Shown in pieces: positions 1 through 11,836 of a stretch of DNA of 64,000 bases; position 1 is the stretch's first letter, and every line of letters begins with the position of its first letter. The notes beneath the pieces are model-generated. The model did not search any database. It saw only the letters and a program-made list of their open reading frames with translations, and was not told the DNA's origin. Source of the stretch: Caprella mutica (lineage: Eukaryota; Arthropoda; Malacostraca; Amphipoda; Caprellidae); NCBI GenBank assembly GCA_947561585.1, contig CANNZV010001449.1:62001-126000 (forward strand), written 5' to 3'. The position numbers were made by a program, and so were the translations under genes.

Positions 1-109
1 CTGTAGTACTAGGTAATATAATAGTTTTACACTATTGAGGGGTTTTATATTCAAACATATTTACTGTTTAACTATGAAAATAATTTGGCTTGGCATCATC
101 ATTAGTGAT
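1..109. other. AT-rich unique sequence
   Basis: Nothing recognisable before the first MITE. Confidence 0.5.
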
Positions 110-297
110 TAGGGTTGTGACAATAGGCTATTAAAGTCATAGATCGTAAGAATATGATAGACGAAACGAAATGAAATGGCATCGAATACCTACCTACTAT
201 ATAACGCTGGTTTAGAACGATTCAATACTGTTTAATTCTCTCCATCTATAATATTTTCAGGATCTATGATTTTAAAAGCAAATTATCACAAACCCTA
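110..297. mobile_element. hAT-like MITE, copy 1
   Basis: Inverted termini: TAGGGTTGTGACAATA at the left and tatcacaaaccctaa at the right, with inner arms sharing catagatc / gatctatgat. Same family as 9714-9813. No clean 8-base target duplication is visible at this copy. Confidence 0.6.
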
Positions 298-2489
298 ATC
301 ACTACTCAAACAGATATGAAAAGAAGCAAAGAGCGTACCATAACCTCATTCAATTCGCTTCTCGCAGACGGTATGTCTAGCTCATACTGTAATCCTAGAT
401 TAAGAAGTCCTTGTGCCAAATCTCTATGACTAACTCGTCACCGCTGAGCTCGGTGATATCTTTCTCACTGTAGAATAATAGGCATAAATTAGTAGCTGTA
501 ATAACAGTGGGTAGGCAATAAAAACTGATCTTATAAATAATGAAAGGAATTTATTTAGAGTGAAGTTTAAAAAGGATTACAAAAAGGAACCTACCTACAA
601 ACTAACTTTATCTATAAACAATATTTTTTTAAAATTGGAATTGTATAATTTATGGCCCTACCTACATCTTATAATCATATTTTTTTACTCTGTACAGATA
701 TGTAACTGCTAGTTGTAGCTATGTCGAGATTACATGATTAATACCCAAACAAGATATACCTTGCCTTGCTACCTAGGTACTTTTTTTAGCAACCCACGAT
801 ACGTGATTGAAATATAGCTATCAAATTTGCCGCCCAAACGAAGCGGCGAATGATATTATGATTCAATATTTTCGAGGCAGGTATTCTAGTGTAGAATAGC
901 CGGGGAGATAGAGGAAGAATTCGATGCAGGAACCCTGGGGGCATCAGCTGCCCGATGTACCCGATCTCTCCTCTATGTTTTCTGATAGGTAAGAAACTCT
1001 TCAAGGCTTGATTAGGTACAATAATTGATAAAGTTAGATCTCCCTGCTAATTATATCTCGGCGCAAATTTTGATCTTAATTGGATGTTCTCAAGTGTGAT
1101 AGCTATTTTGAGCTGTCATCAATTATGTATTAGTATATAATCCATAACGTACATATTAGGTTTTATGACATATGTGCGAAATATGGCGGGAGGGGGTCTG
1201 CCCCTTTGTCGATCGATAAAATCATGAATATATTTGGTGGGGTTATGATGGATACTGTATGCCTTCGTGCAATGGTCAGTTAAGAGTAGGATATGCCCCA
1301 TGGAGGAGGTAGAAGCTGTCTTGCAATACCCAGTTAAGATTTTGATAGGAGTTCAGTTGAGAGCAAGCAGTATAGGCTGAATAGCAGTCGTTGATGGTGG
1401 GGCGCGTTACCTCGCTGCAAGTGACTCGTACTGAGAGTGAGGCGCTGTGTTTTTACCTATTTACTGATGTGGTGTGTGCGTTTCTGGTACTTTTAGATAG
1501 TCCTGTGGAGGTCACTTCTTCTCAACATTTGACGTACTTTATTAGTGTACTGCATGGTATTCTCATCAAACTATCTAATGAAAGAGAACAGTGTTACTTT
1601 CATTTAAAGGGCGGTCAGTTAAAAAATACCTACTCACTTAGTTACACATAAAGTTTAGTAACAACAGGAGTCTTTTTGTTCTGATTTGATCTTAGGTACT
1701 ACCTAGTGGCTCGCTTGAGAGGAATGTGATTCAAAATGATCGGAAGTTCTACTACCTCTATAAAAGATCAAACTTTTCTCAATTACGGGAATCTGTGCTC
1801 CAAATGAAGGAAAACTTCGTCTCGGAATAGGCTATTGAAAAAACACGTCCTTTGTGATCTGTAAAAAGTTTCAATTAAAACATTAAAACTTATTGGCGGC
1901 ACAGTGAGGTATGTAAGACTAATCATTTTAATTACATAGTCGATTTGAAATAATGTATATTTAAATTATATTTAAAGTAAGCTTCAATTAAATTGCCTTT
2001 TAAACCTTTTCCATTTTTTTAAAATTAATTTGTTCATCTATGATTTAAGTATTTTTTTAACTATTCAAATGGGGAATATAGAATCTATAGCCGTTTATAT
2101 GCACGCATATATCTACCTACCATAATCATATGATATTTAAATGTGCTCAGTGTAGGTGTAAATAAATAGAGCACTTATCCTATATGTTACTGTTACAAAT
2201 TTACCATCTCAATTAAATAGATCTTTGTGTGAGTATATACCATTTTATTTGAATGTTAATAGATTAATTAATCCTAAAATTAATCAATCAGTTCTCAAAA
2301 GATATATTTGATTTAATTCATTAATTTTTATACCGAATCCAATGAATTAATTTTTTTTATTAAATAACACTTTCAAATTAATTCTCAATTTCAAATTAAT
2401 TTTCAAGTTCGAATTAATTTTCAATATCTAATTAAATTTCAATTTCAGATTAACTAAAAATATAATAAATTCATTTCAACTCTTATTTG
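298..2489. other. Mostly unique, AT-rich spacer
   Basis: No array or recognised element. A less AT-rich part around 1300-1520 includes an 86-codon plus-strand frame (1391-1651, TTG start) with no recognisable domain, which I do not call a gene. The last 500 bases are strongly AT-rich with repeated aattaattttcaa-like motifs around 2290-2460. Confidence 0.5.
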
Positions 2490-2617
2490 ATTGGTATCCA
2501 TGATACCTGCAGGTATCATGGATACTAATTAAAATAACGAGTTAATTGATAATTACCATTTACTTTAACTTATTTTTATCGAAAAAGAGGAACCGTCCGA
2601 TAACTCGGAACTTACCC
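2490..2617. mobile_element. GGGTAAG hairpin MITE, right part with core
   Basis: The core palindrome ttggtatccatgatacctgc and its complement (about 2490-2527) is followed by a right arm ending ccgataactcggaacttacc. The left end is not recognisable. Confidence 0.6.
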
Positions 2618-3030
2618 TAGTGTACTTTTAATGATGTTAAAATGACTTTGTTCACATTCAAAATAATTTGACAATGAATTCAAGTTTTTTCAATTAATTT
2701 TTTTCCATTTAATTTTATATTTATTTAATTAATGTGTAATAACGCAATTATTTAATTGTATATAGCGTATACTTTTTTCAACATCTAAATAATCAGCATG
2801 TCTTAATTACTCCCTGTTAGATGTTACACTATAATAATAATATCATATTTACTTTACTATACAATTCCATATTTAAATTATATATCAATTATTGATGGTT
2901 ATTTGCATATTGTCATGTAGCCTCTATTATGTATTATAGTTATATAGTTTCTATTTAAAAACAGATTTTAATGGTATTAATATTAGTTTAATTTAACTAT
3001 CCACACTTCTGGTCAGTGCGATCTGATTCG

Positions 3031-3226
3031 GGGTGAGTTATGAATTATCGGTCAGTACTACAACTTCGGTCATAAAATTGTTATTATTACACAGTGCTAT
3101 CTAATACTTCTGCAAACCCGGGTTTGCAGAAGTATTAGATAGCACTGTGTAATAATAACAATTTTTATATTGTTTTTTCTTATATGACCGAAGATGTAGT
3201 AATGACCGATAATTCGGATCTTACCC
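3031..3226. mobile_element. GGGTAAG hairpin MITE with CCCGGG-centred core
   Basis: Left end gggtgagttatgaattatcg, right end cgataattcggatcttaccc. The centre is a perfect inverted repeat, 46 bases per arm (3074-3165, axis 3119/3120), around aaacccgggttt. The same core is found at 16778-16869 and 33158-33249. Confidence 0.85.
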
Positions 3227-3612
3227 TAATTAAAATTATTAATTAAATAATGACGATAATATTATTGCAGTATATAAATTTAGTATATATACTGTAGTAA
3301 AAACAAACTAACACTTTAATATTATTAAATCAACGTCAATTTAGGTAATGAAATCACAATAAATAATAAATCTCAAAATTTATTATTTATTGTATTAATT
3401 CATGTAAACACGTGTCATTTCTTTTAAATTATATTTATTATGCGTGCTTAAAATGTTAAAATAAATAAACCGCTCATTATTTTAAATATTATAATTGAAA
3501 TATATTCAATAACTATGCTGCAAAATATTATATTAATTACAACGTATGATTATCTGAATGCGACGTCAAAACTGTGATTTTCGTCAATTTTGAGTCATTA
3601 AAATCACTAATA

Positions 3613-3819
3613 GGGTAAGTTCCACGTTATTGCACCGATTCATATTTGCGATAATATAATATAAAGATTTATAACTATTATTATTTAACTTTTATTTCAA
3701 TTGGTATCCATGATACCTGTAGGTATCATGGATACCAATTAAAATAACGCGATTTTTTTAGTAATATTCCTGTATTGTGATCGAAATTGTGGAACTGTCC
3801 GTTAACTCAGAATTTACCC
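3613..3819. mobile_element. GGGTAAG hairpin MITE, TA target duplication
   Basis: Left end gggtaagttccacgttattg, right end gttaactcagaatttaccc, flanked by TA on both sides (3611-3612 and 3820-3821). It has a GGTATCCATGATACC-type core. TA duplication plus long inverted arms fits a Tc1/mariner-type non-autonomous element. Confidence 0.85.
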
Positions 3820-3823
3820 TACC

Positions 3824-3892
3824 CAGGCTAGAAGGATTTGATTTATTCCTGGGATATTAAGGGAATATCCCAGGATTAATTCGTTTTGCTGG
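3824..3892. repeat. CAGGCAAGAAGG/TTATTCCTGG palindromic repeat, copy 1
   Basis: Short inverted-repeat element: ggatttattcctgggatat and its near-complement around aatatcccaggattaa. It abuts the preceding MITE. Other copies: 9205, 25194, 53880. Confidence 0.6.
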
Positions 3893-3950
3893 AATAGTTC
3901 CTATTTATTTCGAATATCTTTAAATACGGGTTCATTTTAGTCTAAAAGTT

Positions 3951-4201
3951 CACTGAAAAAAAACACGAGTCAAATTGACTCAAAATTTAAGTTTTCAGTT
4001 TGTCCCGAAACCGACTCAAAAATGTGAGTCAATTTGACTTATCCTAACATTCCACTCAAAAACAGGAGTCATTTTGACTCACAATTCATAGTCAGATTGA
4101 CTCAGGTAGAGTCAATCAAGAAAAAAGACTCCAATAGTATAGTTTTGCAGCCTTGACTCAAGCGATGCATGAGTCAGGTTGACTCGCCTTTTTCTCTCAG
4201 T
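3951..4201. mobile_element. GAGTCA-rich inverted-repeat element A
   Basis: Left end cactgaaaaaaaacacgagt and right end gactcgcctttttctctcag are inverted copies, so the block has termini like CACTGAnAAAAA. The interior is built of gagtca/tgactc half-sites repeated many times. The right half (about 4045-4201) is an inverted copy of element B at 4376-4530. Confidence 0.55.
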
Positions 4202-4375
4202 ATTCTTATAGTTAAATAGTGGTGTTAATGTAATTCTTTCTTTGGGTTATTCTAGTATTATGGTTAATGTCAGAGTTGAGCATTGACTTAATTATTATAA
4301 CGCTAATTAATGCTTTAATGTGATTGTATCTCGATACGGCACATGCTTGTGTGTATCTGTGTACCCTAACTATAC

Positions 4376-4530
4376 ACTGAGAAAAAAATGCGAGTCAACC
4401 TGACTCATTGCATTAGTCAAGGCAGTCGAAATTTCAAATTGGAGTCTTTTTTCTTGATTGACTCTACCTGAGTCAATCTGACTATGAATTAGTAGTCAAA
4501 ATGACTCTTGTTTTTGAGTAAAATAGTAGG
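4376..4530. mobile_element. GAGTCA-rich element B, truncated and inverted relative to A
   Basis: It begins cactgagaaaaaaatgcgag and carries the same gagtcaa...tgactc motifs as element A in reverse orientation, ending in degraded gttttga-like sequence. The pair forms a large inverted repeat with about 175 bases between arms. Confidence 0.5.
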
Positions 4531-4879
4531 AACATTTTCTAAAATTAATTTTTATAAGAATTTTTTTAAAACTCAAATTTATTCTGTAGAAAATTAACAC
4601 AAAAATTATAATATTATTATCTCTTATAAAAATAATCAATATGTTAAGGCTATATATAATGAGCTATAAGGAAATTTTGTATAATAAATAGTATTTGGGA
4701 GGAGTAAGTTGCGAGATCGATATTCTCCATTTGACGCAAATAACAGCTGATTATATAGACTCCGCTTATAACGTCCTTGGTAAGGTAATTTGTACCTTGC
4801 ATTGATCAGCTAAAACCATGGGGTGTTGAAACAGGTTGAATGCATGATATCCAGCAAGAAACTAATTGAAAACCGTATA

Positions 4880-4987
4880 GGGTAACTTACGAGTTTTTAA
4901 ACAGTTCCACATTATCGATACTGTAGGAAAACAAAAAATCTTATATGATCGAAAATGTGGAACTGTCCGATAATTCGGAACTTACAC
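4880..4987. mobile_element. Short GGGTAAG hairpin MITE, no GTATCC core
   Basis: Left end gggtaacttacgagttttta, right end gataattcggaacttacac, with TA flanks. Inner arms ccacattatcgat / atcgaaaatgtgg. The centre has no GGTATCC palindrome. Confidence 0.7.
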
Positions 4988-5035
4988 TATGAGAATACAT
5001 ATAAATTTTGTACATATTCCAGAGAGAAAATACTT

Positions 5036-5088
5036 GTGGGGTCATAGAAGATTTTTAGATTACCCAATCAATCTTCTATGGCCCCACC
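5036..5088. repeat. GTGGGGYCATAGAAGATT hairpin
   Basis: Inverted repeat gtggggtcatagaagatt / aatcttctatggccccac with a 16-base loop. The same arm is the unit of the array at 18821-19210. Just downstream, 5144-5162 (gtactatcagagaaaagtc) matches the complement of the 32-base unit arrayed at 28.9 and 58.5 kb. Confidence 0.6.
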
Positions 5089-5563
5089 ATAACTTTATCT
5101 CTGGCACATTCTTGCAAGAACATGCATAAATTTTTCAAACGTACTATCAGAGAAAAGTCTCTGCCTGCTAATTTCACAAATCACAGTTTTCTAATTTAAT
5201 ATCATTGTGTACCCAGACCAATTTTAAAATAAAAGTACGTGCAATTAGTATTAATTGTCGAAATCGAAAATTAGTTGACAGTGGACGGGTCACGAATTTT
5301 TTCCTGTAACTCTATATATTACCTCTTTTATCCGCGATGACTATCGATAGTGTTACAGCAAAAGCTATTTCTCTCTCGAAAATCTAAAGCGTAACATTTA
5401 TCCTCTATTTAAATTATGTACCAAAAGTATTTATTGTGAGTATAAATCTGTAGCAGGATTTATATATACATTTACATTTATTTACAGTATTTTAGCTGTG
5501 GAGGTTGAACCTGTATATAAGATATAGATAAAATGATCTTGAAAAAGGTCTAAGAAGAATATA

Positions 5564-5690
5564 GGGTAAGTTTCGAGTTATTGAGCGGTTCCACATTTTC
5601 GATGATACATCGATTATGTAATAATTATTATTCAACTTTTAATTAACATGTTCGAAAATGTGGAACGATCCGATGACTCGAAACTTACCC
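5564..5690. mobile_element. Short GGGTAAG hairpin MITE
   Basis: Left end gggtaagtttcgagttattg, right end gatgactcgaaacttaccc. Inner arms ccacattttcgat / ttcgaaaatgtgg. TA on the left flank. Confidence 0.75.
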
Positions 5691-6249
5691 AACTTTAATA
5701 TTTGTATTGCAAATTATATTGAAAATAGTTTTAATGGACAAAAAAGAAGTTTATAAGAAGCTCTCTGTATCAATACATGTTTTACCCACAGTATTAGACC
5801 GTGTAATCTTGTTTGAACGTGTTTCTGTAGATTTTATGGGATTTATGTATGTATAAAATGGGTTAAATTATGAAATTAAATTGATTCTGTGGAGATAAGA
5901 CTTTTAAAGTATATTGTGGTAAAGAATTCTAATTTAAATTAATTACATACTTCGTAATTCTCTTTAATAAGATTTTATTAATTTATTTTTGTTGTTTATT
6001 CATTTAAATTATTAATTATATATTGAATTATTTACTTTAGAATGACTAATAATTTCCTATATATATTGTATTCTTCTATATTAATTTTAATGAATTTTCT
6101 ATATAAAATAATTTTTTATATTTTTCAACAACCAGTGAAACGAAATAATCATGTATTAACAAAATAATAATTACTCTTATGTATATATCACATGTTTATA
6201 AAAATTATATTCATTTTATGTATTTAAATTAATCATAAACACCTATAGG
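5691..6249. other. AT-rich spacer
   Basis: No repeat, element or gene recognised. Confidence 0.5.
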
Positions 6250-6350
6250 GTAGAGCCACTTTCCTTTGAGACTGCTTCTTCCAGTCCCTTGTATTTAATT
6301 TTCTTTTGAATTCAGTGATATAGCCTAAGTAGACGTTAAACCCCTTCTAA
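6250..6350 (+). repeat. Dispersed CTTCTTCCAGTCCCTTGTAT repeat, copy 1
   Basis: The stretch gccactttcctttgagactg, ttccagtcccttgtattta and gttaaacccc recurs at 24622, 49668 and 53500. The shared 3' motif and divergent copies suggest a SINE-like or other interspersed repeat. I see no RNA polymerase III boxes. Confidence 0.45.
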
Positions 6351-6402
6351 AAAAAATACTACCATTAGGATTACAATCCGATATTAATAAATAATCCATT
6401 AA

Positions 6403-6490
6403 CCCGTACACGGTTGCCCAACTTTAGCCTTGATGATGTGCCACATCTACAGATTACTGTCCCAAAATAAAGCCACTCTCTATGTACGGG
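6403..6490. mobile_element. piggyBac-like MITE, 88 bases
   Basis: CCCGTACA at the left and TGTACGGG at the right form short inverted termini, each flanked by TTAA (6399-6402 and 6491-6494). TTAA duplication with CCC-starting ends is the known piggyBac signature; the assignment is inference from ends only. Confidence 0.5.
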
Positions 6491-7032
6491 TTAATATCCC
6501 ATTCATTTCATCTATTTAATTACAAGAAAACGTTTGTACTATTTAATTTCTTTGCTGTTTTCTGACTTTTCTCTGCAATTTCATTCGGTTGACTCGATTG
6601 TCACAAGCAACTGAGGCGTGATATAAATAATAGCTCATCCTTTTTTTTTTTTAAAAAAGGAAGAAGAGTCACATCCTCTTGGAAGATATAGGCCTGTCGC
6701 AGGCGGAGGGAGAAATAAAAATGATCAGAGTACAAATAGAGCTCAGAAAACAATGCAAATGAGTTCATCTTCATTCAAAAGGATTGCAGTCTCATGTATA
6801 TATTATTCCAGGCACTGAGAAGAGAAAATCACCTTATTTGAACATCACTACACAAATACACTCTTATTTACTTTGTGTTATATTTATCATACACTTTCTT
6901 CATTGGTCATGTTTATCATCCTAAATAAAAAAATCATTAGTCATATTTACCAATTCAAAACACTTTATGTATATTTATCATTCTACAACATTTTTTTTAA
7001 TTTGATTCATATTTACTATTTTAAAACACTTA

Positions 7033-8467
7033 GAACATTTATTTATTAGTCATATTTATCATATTAAAGCATTTATTTATTAGTCATATTTATCATATTA
7101 AAGCATTTATTTATTAGTCATATTTATCATATTAAAACATTTATTTATTAGTCATATTTATCTTATTAAAACATTTATTTATTAGACATATTTATCATAT
7201 TAAAACATTTATTTATTAGTCATATTTATCATATCAAAGCATTTATTTATTAGTCATATTTATCATATTAAAGCATTTATTTATTAGTCATATTTATCAT
7301 ATTAAAACATTTATTTATTAGTCATATTTATCATATTAAAACATTTATTTATTAGTCATATTTATCATATTAAAACATTTATTTATTAGTCATATTTATC
7401 ATATTAAAACATTTATTTATTAGTCATATTTATCATATTAAAGCATTTATTTATTAGTCATATTTATCATATTAAAACATTAATTTATTAGTCATATTTA
7501 TCATATTAGAACATTTATTTATTAGTCATATTTATCATATTAGAACATTTATTTATTAGTCATATTTATCATATTAAAGCATTTATTTATTAGTCATATT
7601 TATCATATTAAAACATTAATTTATTAGTCATATTTATCATATTAGAACATTTATTTATTAGTCATATTTATCATATTAGAACATTTATTTATTAGTCATA
7701 TTTATCATATTAGAACATTTATTTATTAGTCATATTTATCATATTAGAACATTTATTTATTAGTCATATTTATCATATTAGAACATTAATTTATTAGTCA
7801 TATTTATCATATTAAAACATTTATTCATTAGTCATATTTATCATATTAAAACATTTATTTATTAGTCATATTTATCATATTAGAACATTTATTTATTAGT
7901 CATATTTATCATATTAGAACATTTATTTATTAGTCATATTTATCATATTAGAACATTAATTTATTAGTCATATTTATCATATTAAAACATTTATTTATTA
8001 GTCATATTTATCATATTAAAGCATTTATTTATTAGTCATATTTATCATATTAAAACATTTATTTATTAGTCATATTTATCATATTAAAGCATTTATTTAT
8101 TAGTCATATTTATCATATTAGAACATTTATTTATTAGTCATATTTATCATATTAAAGCATTTATTTTTTAGTCATATTTATCACATTAAAACATTTATTT
8201 ATTAGTCATATTTATCTTATTAAAACATTTATTTATTAGTCATATTTATCTTATTAAAACATTTATTTATTAGTCATATTCATCATATCAAAACATTTAT
8301 TTATTAGTCATATTTATCTTATTAAAACATTTATTTATTAGTCATATTTATCTTATTAAAACATTTATTTATTAGTCATATTCATCATATTAAAACATTT
8401 ATTTATTAGTCATATTTATCATACTAAAACATTTATTTATTTATTTTAGGTATATTTATCATTCTAA
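7033..8467. repeat. 34-base tandem array, about 42 copies
   Basis: The unit contains ttattagtcatatttatcat plus attaaarcattta. Variants (attaaaac, attaaagc, attagaac, taatttatt) are mixed along the array. Decayed units extend upstream to about 6865. Very AT-rich. Confidence 0.95.
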
Positions 8468-9123
8468 AAGCTTATATTTATTCTTAAACATATATTCATG
8501 TTCAAAGTCATTCTCAGTCATATCAATTTACAAATAACGTGAATTATATTCATTTTACTCCCTCCCTTCTTATATCATTTTGAAGCGTGTTTTTATTTTG
8601 TTACGGCACATCTATACTCCTTTTAATTTTTTTTTATAAAAAGCTGACCTTGGTTTCTAACTCTATTGTTGGCTCAAAGTTTTAAGTTAATAATTAATAA
8701 TTGATATTGATTGTTATTAAAGAGCAGTACAAATTTTAAATGTTATGGAAAATCATTGTATTTTGAACAAATTAAAGTTAGGATAATTATGATATTAATT
8801 GTCGTTAAATTCCAGCTTAAATTAATAAGTTTTATGGGGGGAAAAATTGTATTTTAAACGAATACAAAATGATAAAATTCCTCCAATTTGAACAGAACTG
8901 GAGCAATATTTTATTGTTTTTAGATGCATTTAGAATCTAATAGAATTAATATTTTAAATTAAAAAGATTTGTAAGATAGGTACGTCAGCTGAAATAAATA
9001 CTAATAAAAAAAATTCTCACATTCTTTTTAATGCAACACTAAATTTAAGAAAATTACCATTTTCTTCCTATATTCTTTCGAAATCTGTTTACTCACTAGA
9101 TAGGCCTATTGTTCGTAGGCTTA
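8468..9123. other. AT-rich spacer
   Basis: No repeat, element or gene recognised. Confidence 0.5.
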
Positions 9124-9371
9124 GGGTAAGTTCTTAGTTATCAGACAGTTTCACGTTTTCGATCATGCATTATTTTAATTGAATTGTATGATACCTGCAG
9201 GTATACAGGCAAGATGGATTTTTTCCTGGGGTATTTTCTTACTATCCCAGGAATAAATTCTTCTTGCCTTGGTACCTGTTGGTATGGAAACCAATTAAAA
9301 CATAAGTTAAATACCTACATATTTTTCTATGATCGCAAACGTGGAAATGTTCGATAATTCGGAACTTACCA
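9124..9371. mobile_element. GGGTAAG hairpin MITE with a nested palindrome in its core
   Basis: Left end gggtaagttcttagttatca, right end gataattcggaacttacc. The central gatacctgcaggtata is interrupted at 9205-9270 by a CAGGCAAG...CTTGCCT element. Confidence 0.75.
9205..9270. repeat. CAGGCAAG palindromic repeat nested in MITE core
   Basis: caggcaagatggattttttc at the left and its complement ending cttcttgcct at the right, with tcctgggg/tcccagga inside. It sits between the two halves of the host palindrome, so it appears to have inserted at or near the symmetry centre. Confidence 0.6.
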
Positions 9372-9713
9372 ATACAGATTAAAACACATCGAAACTAGCG
9401 ATAATACTCTTAGAGCTATCAATAAGGAGCTTTTGTTTATAAAATAACAGGCTGCAACGTTGGTAATGAAGCTCAGTTGCACAAAGTGGTCATGAATAGC
9501 ACTGTCATCTTTGCTAAATCACTATATGACATCATAATCTATCTCACTGTTGCTAGAACTCTGACTTATTTTACTACTCCATTTTAACGGCAACTGTTGT
9601 TCTGATGAATTATATTTTGTTTGCTAAGAAACAGAGTTATTCGATAACGTGTTTTAATTGGATTGTGTTTGGGGTTACAGATATATTTTTTTTCCGCATT
9701 GATTACTTATCAT

Positions 9714-9813
9714 CAGGGTTGTGACAATATGCGTTTAAATCCAAAGAATCAATTCAATTCGTCTGTACTATTTTCAGGATCTATGATTTTAAATGGATAT
9801 TGTCACAACCCTA
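9714..9813. mobile_element. hAT-like MITE with 8-base target duplication, copy 2
   Basis: Inverted termini CAGGGTTGTGACAATAT and ATATTGTCACAACCCTA are flanked by identical CTTATCAT (9706-9713 and 9814-9821). An 8-base duplication with CAGGG-type ends is the hAT signature. The interior shares ggatctatgattttaaa with copy 1. Confidence 0.75.
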
Positions 9814-9887
9814 CTTATCATATATATATACATAGCAACATATTTTTTACTTTGTAAAAAATGTATATTGTGAAAAGTGACTGTTAA

Positions 9888-10055
9888 GAAAAACCGCATC
9901 ATAAATGAAAAGTCACTTTAGATTGAGTGAAAATCTCTCTATAAATAGTGATCAATCACTTCAGAAAGACTGAAAAATCACTCAAGTAATTATGAAAAAT
10001 CACTTGATAAGTAATGAAAAATCACCTCTCAGGAAGTGAAAAATCATTTCAATTA
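9888..10055. repeat. Degenerate TGAAAAATCACTT repeat cluster
   Basis: Short motifs gaaaaatcact/gaaaagtcact recur at least seven times at irregular spacing. Origin unclear; resembles the half-site build of the GAGTCA element. Confidence 0.5.
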
Positions 10056-10190
10056 CCTTCCGCTAAAACTCCACAGTAATAATTTCCGTTTTGATAAACT
10101 GACTGGGCAATTTATTCATAACTCCTATTGGAAACGTATTCATTGGATTTCTGATGAAGCAAGCAATCGCATAATTGAGGAATAAATGTA

Positions 10191-10407
10191 AGATAAATTA
10201 CGAATTAACGGTCATTTTCACATCTTCGGTCATATAAGAAAGAACGATATTACAATAATTGTTATTTAATTTTTATTTTTATTGGTATCCATGATACCTG
10301 CGAGTATCATGGATACCAATAAAAATTGAAATAAAATAACAATTATAATATCGTTTTTTCTTATATGACCGAAGATGTGAAACAGACCGATAATTCGTAA
10401 TTTACCA
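10191..10407. mobile_element. GGGTAAG hairpin MITE with GTATCC core
   Basis: TA-flanked on both sides. Long, nearly perfect arms: cttcggtcatataagaaaga on the left and tcttatatgaccgaagatgt on the right, around ggtatccatgatacctgcga. Confidence 0.85.
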
Positions 10408-10710
10408 TATGGAAAGCATCCGCAGAGTTTCCAGGCTGGTTACCCCGTTAACGTGAAGAGGATCTTTAGTCCTTTGATACGATCTTCAACCATTCCTTTG
10501 ATCCAAATAATAATCTGAATCCTGACGAAGGGGAAGTGGGTTTTAGTCTAATTAATAATTTAGTACATTAGGGTCCTCTGAATGCCGTTAGTTTGATTAA
10601 AGGTTAATTAGGGACAAGGTATGGAGGTAAAACTATAAAATAGTCATCGGCTCTGTTCTTTGAAATCTGTAAAAAAATTAGAAATAATATAATTTTATTG
10701 TAAAACATAG

Positions 10711-10897
10711 ACTAAATTACGAATTTATTTTATGAAAAAATATAATGAATATTATTTAACTGATAATTTTAATTGGTATCCATGATACCTGGAGGACAGT
10801 ACAGGTATCATGGATACCAATTAAGTAACGAGTTAAAATATAACATTTTTCTTATACGGTCGAAGATGTGGAACTGTCCGTTAACTCGAACCTTACC
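10711..10897. mobile_element. GGGTAAG hairpin MITE, core with extra bases
   Basis: The core ttggtatccatgatacctgg is followed by aggacagta and then the complementary half, so the loop is expanded. Right arm ggtcgaagatgtggaactgt; the left arm is decayed. Confidence 0.7.
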
Positions 10898-11836
10898 ATT
10901 ATACATATGTTGTGTATGTTTTTATCAACTCTTCATTTTCCTCGGTGCAATACCATGATAATGTGCACGCTCTATCTAAACCGGATAAGTGATTGTAGCA
11001 CGGAGTAGCTTTTTTGCAGTCATTAGCTTATAATACAGCTTAAAATCCTTAATATTATGTAGAAAAAGACATATTATATTTTATATAATATATATTTTCT
11101 CCAGAAAACTTGAGTGAAGTTGTAAGAATATTTTATTTTTGGGTTATTGCGGGAATATTTTTGGGTTATTTTAATGGAATATCGAAGGGAAATTCAAATT
11201 TATTTTTGGAGATATTTGAATATTCTTGATAAAGATATTTAATAATTTTACACAAACGATATAGGTTTGTGAAGACATTCATAAGATAATTCAACGTATT
11301 TCACTCGAATTTGCAATATTATTAACATCACTGAATTTAGCTATTTATTCAAGATCTGCAATAATATTTTGGCACTAGAATTCAATTTATTGCATAGGAT
11401 ATACACCCCCAATATCTTACGAGAAATGACTCCTAGTCGTTACAAATCCTGATTTATGTTCAATCCCACTTAAAATCCTACGGAAAAAAACACATTCAAA
11501 CCAGCATAAATGTTTAAATTTTGATGTTTTTTTTGATATATTGTGATTGAAAGGATTGTTATTAATATATGATAGTGTGAATTCATTGCACATTTTAATT
11601 AATTTAATAATTTAGTAATAAGAAGGGCAATCTACCTAACATTTTAAACAATTTTCTTCATAGAATAAAGGTTATATCCATATATACTTTTTCCTTTTAT
11701 TGACAAATTTTAGATGAATCCTTTAAATTTTCCATTCAAATTTAGATTATTTTATTATCGTATGGATGCAATAGAATTATGATCATATAATTTGATTAGT
11801 TTGATTTATTAATAATTTATTAGGTGTTAATTTTTT
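10898..11836. other. AT-rich spacer
   Basis: No array. A fragment near 10990-11030 (cacggagtagcttttttgca) matches pieces at 47760 and 49602, a low-copy dispersed repeat. Confidence 0.5.

Noticed and set aside
9663..10958. Short frames at 9663 and 10773
   Set aside because: They run through MITE inverted repeats.
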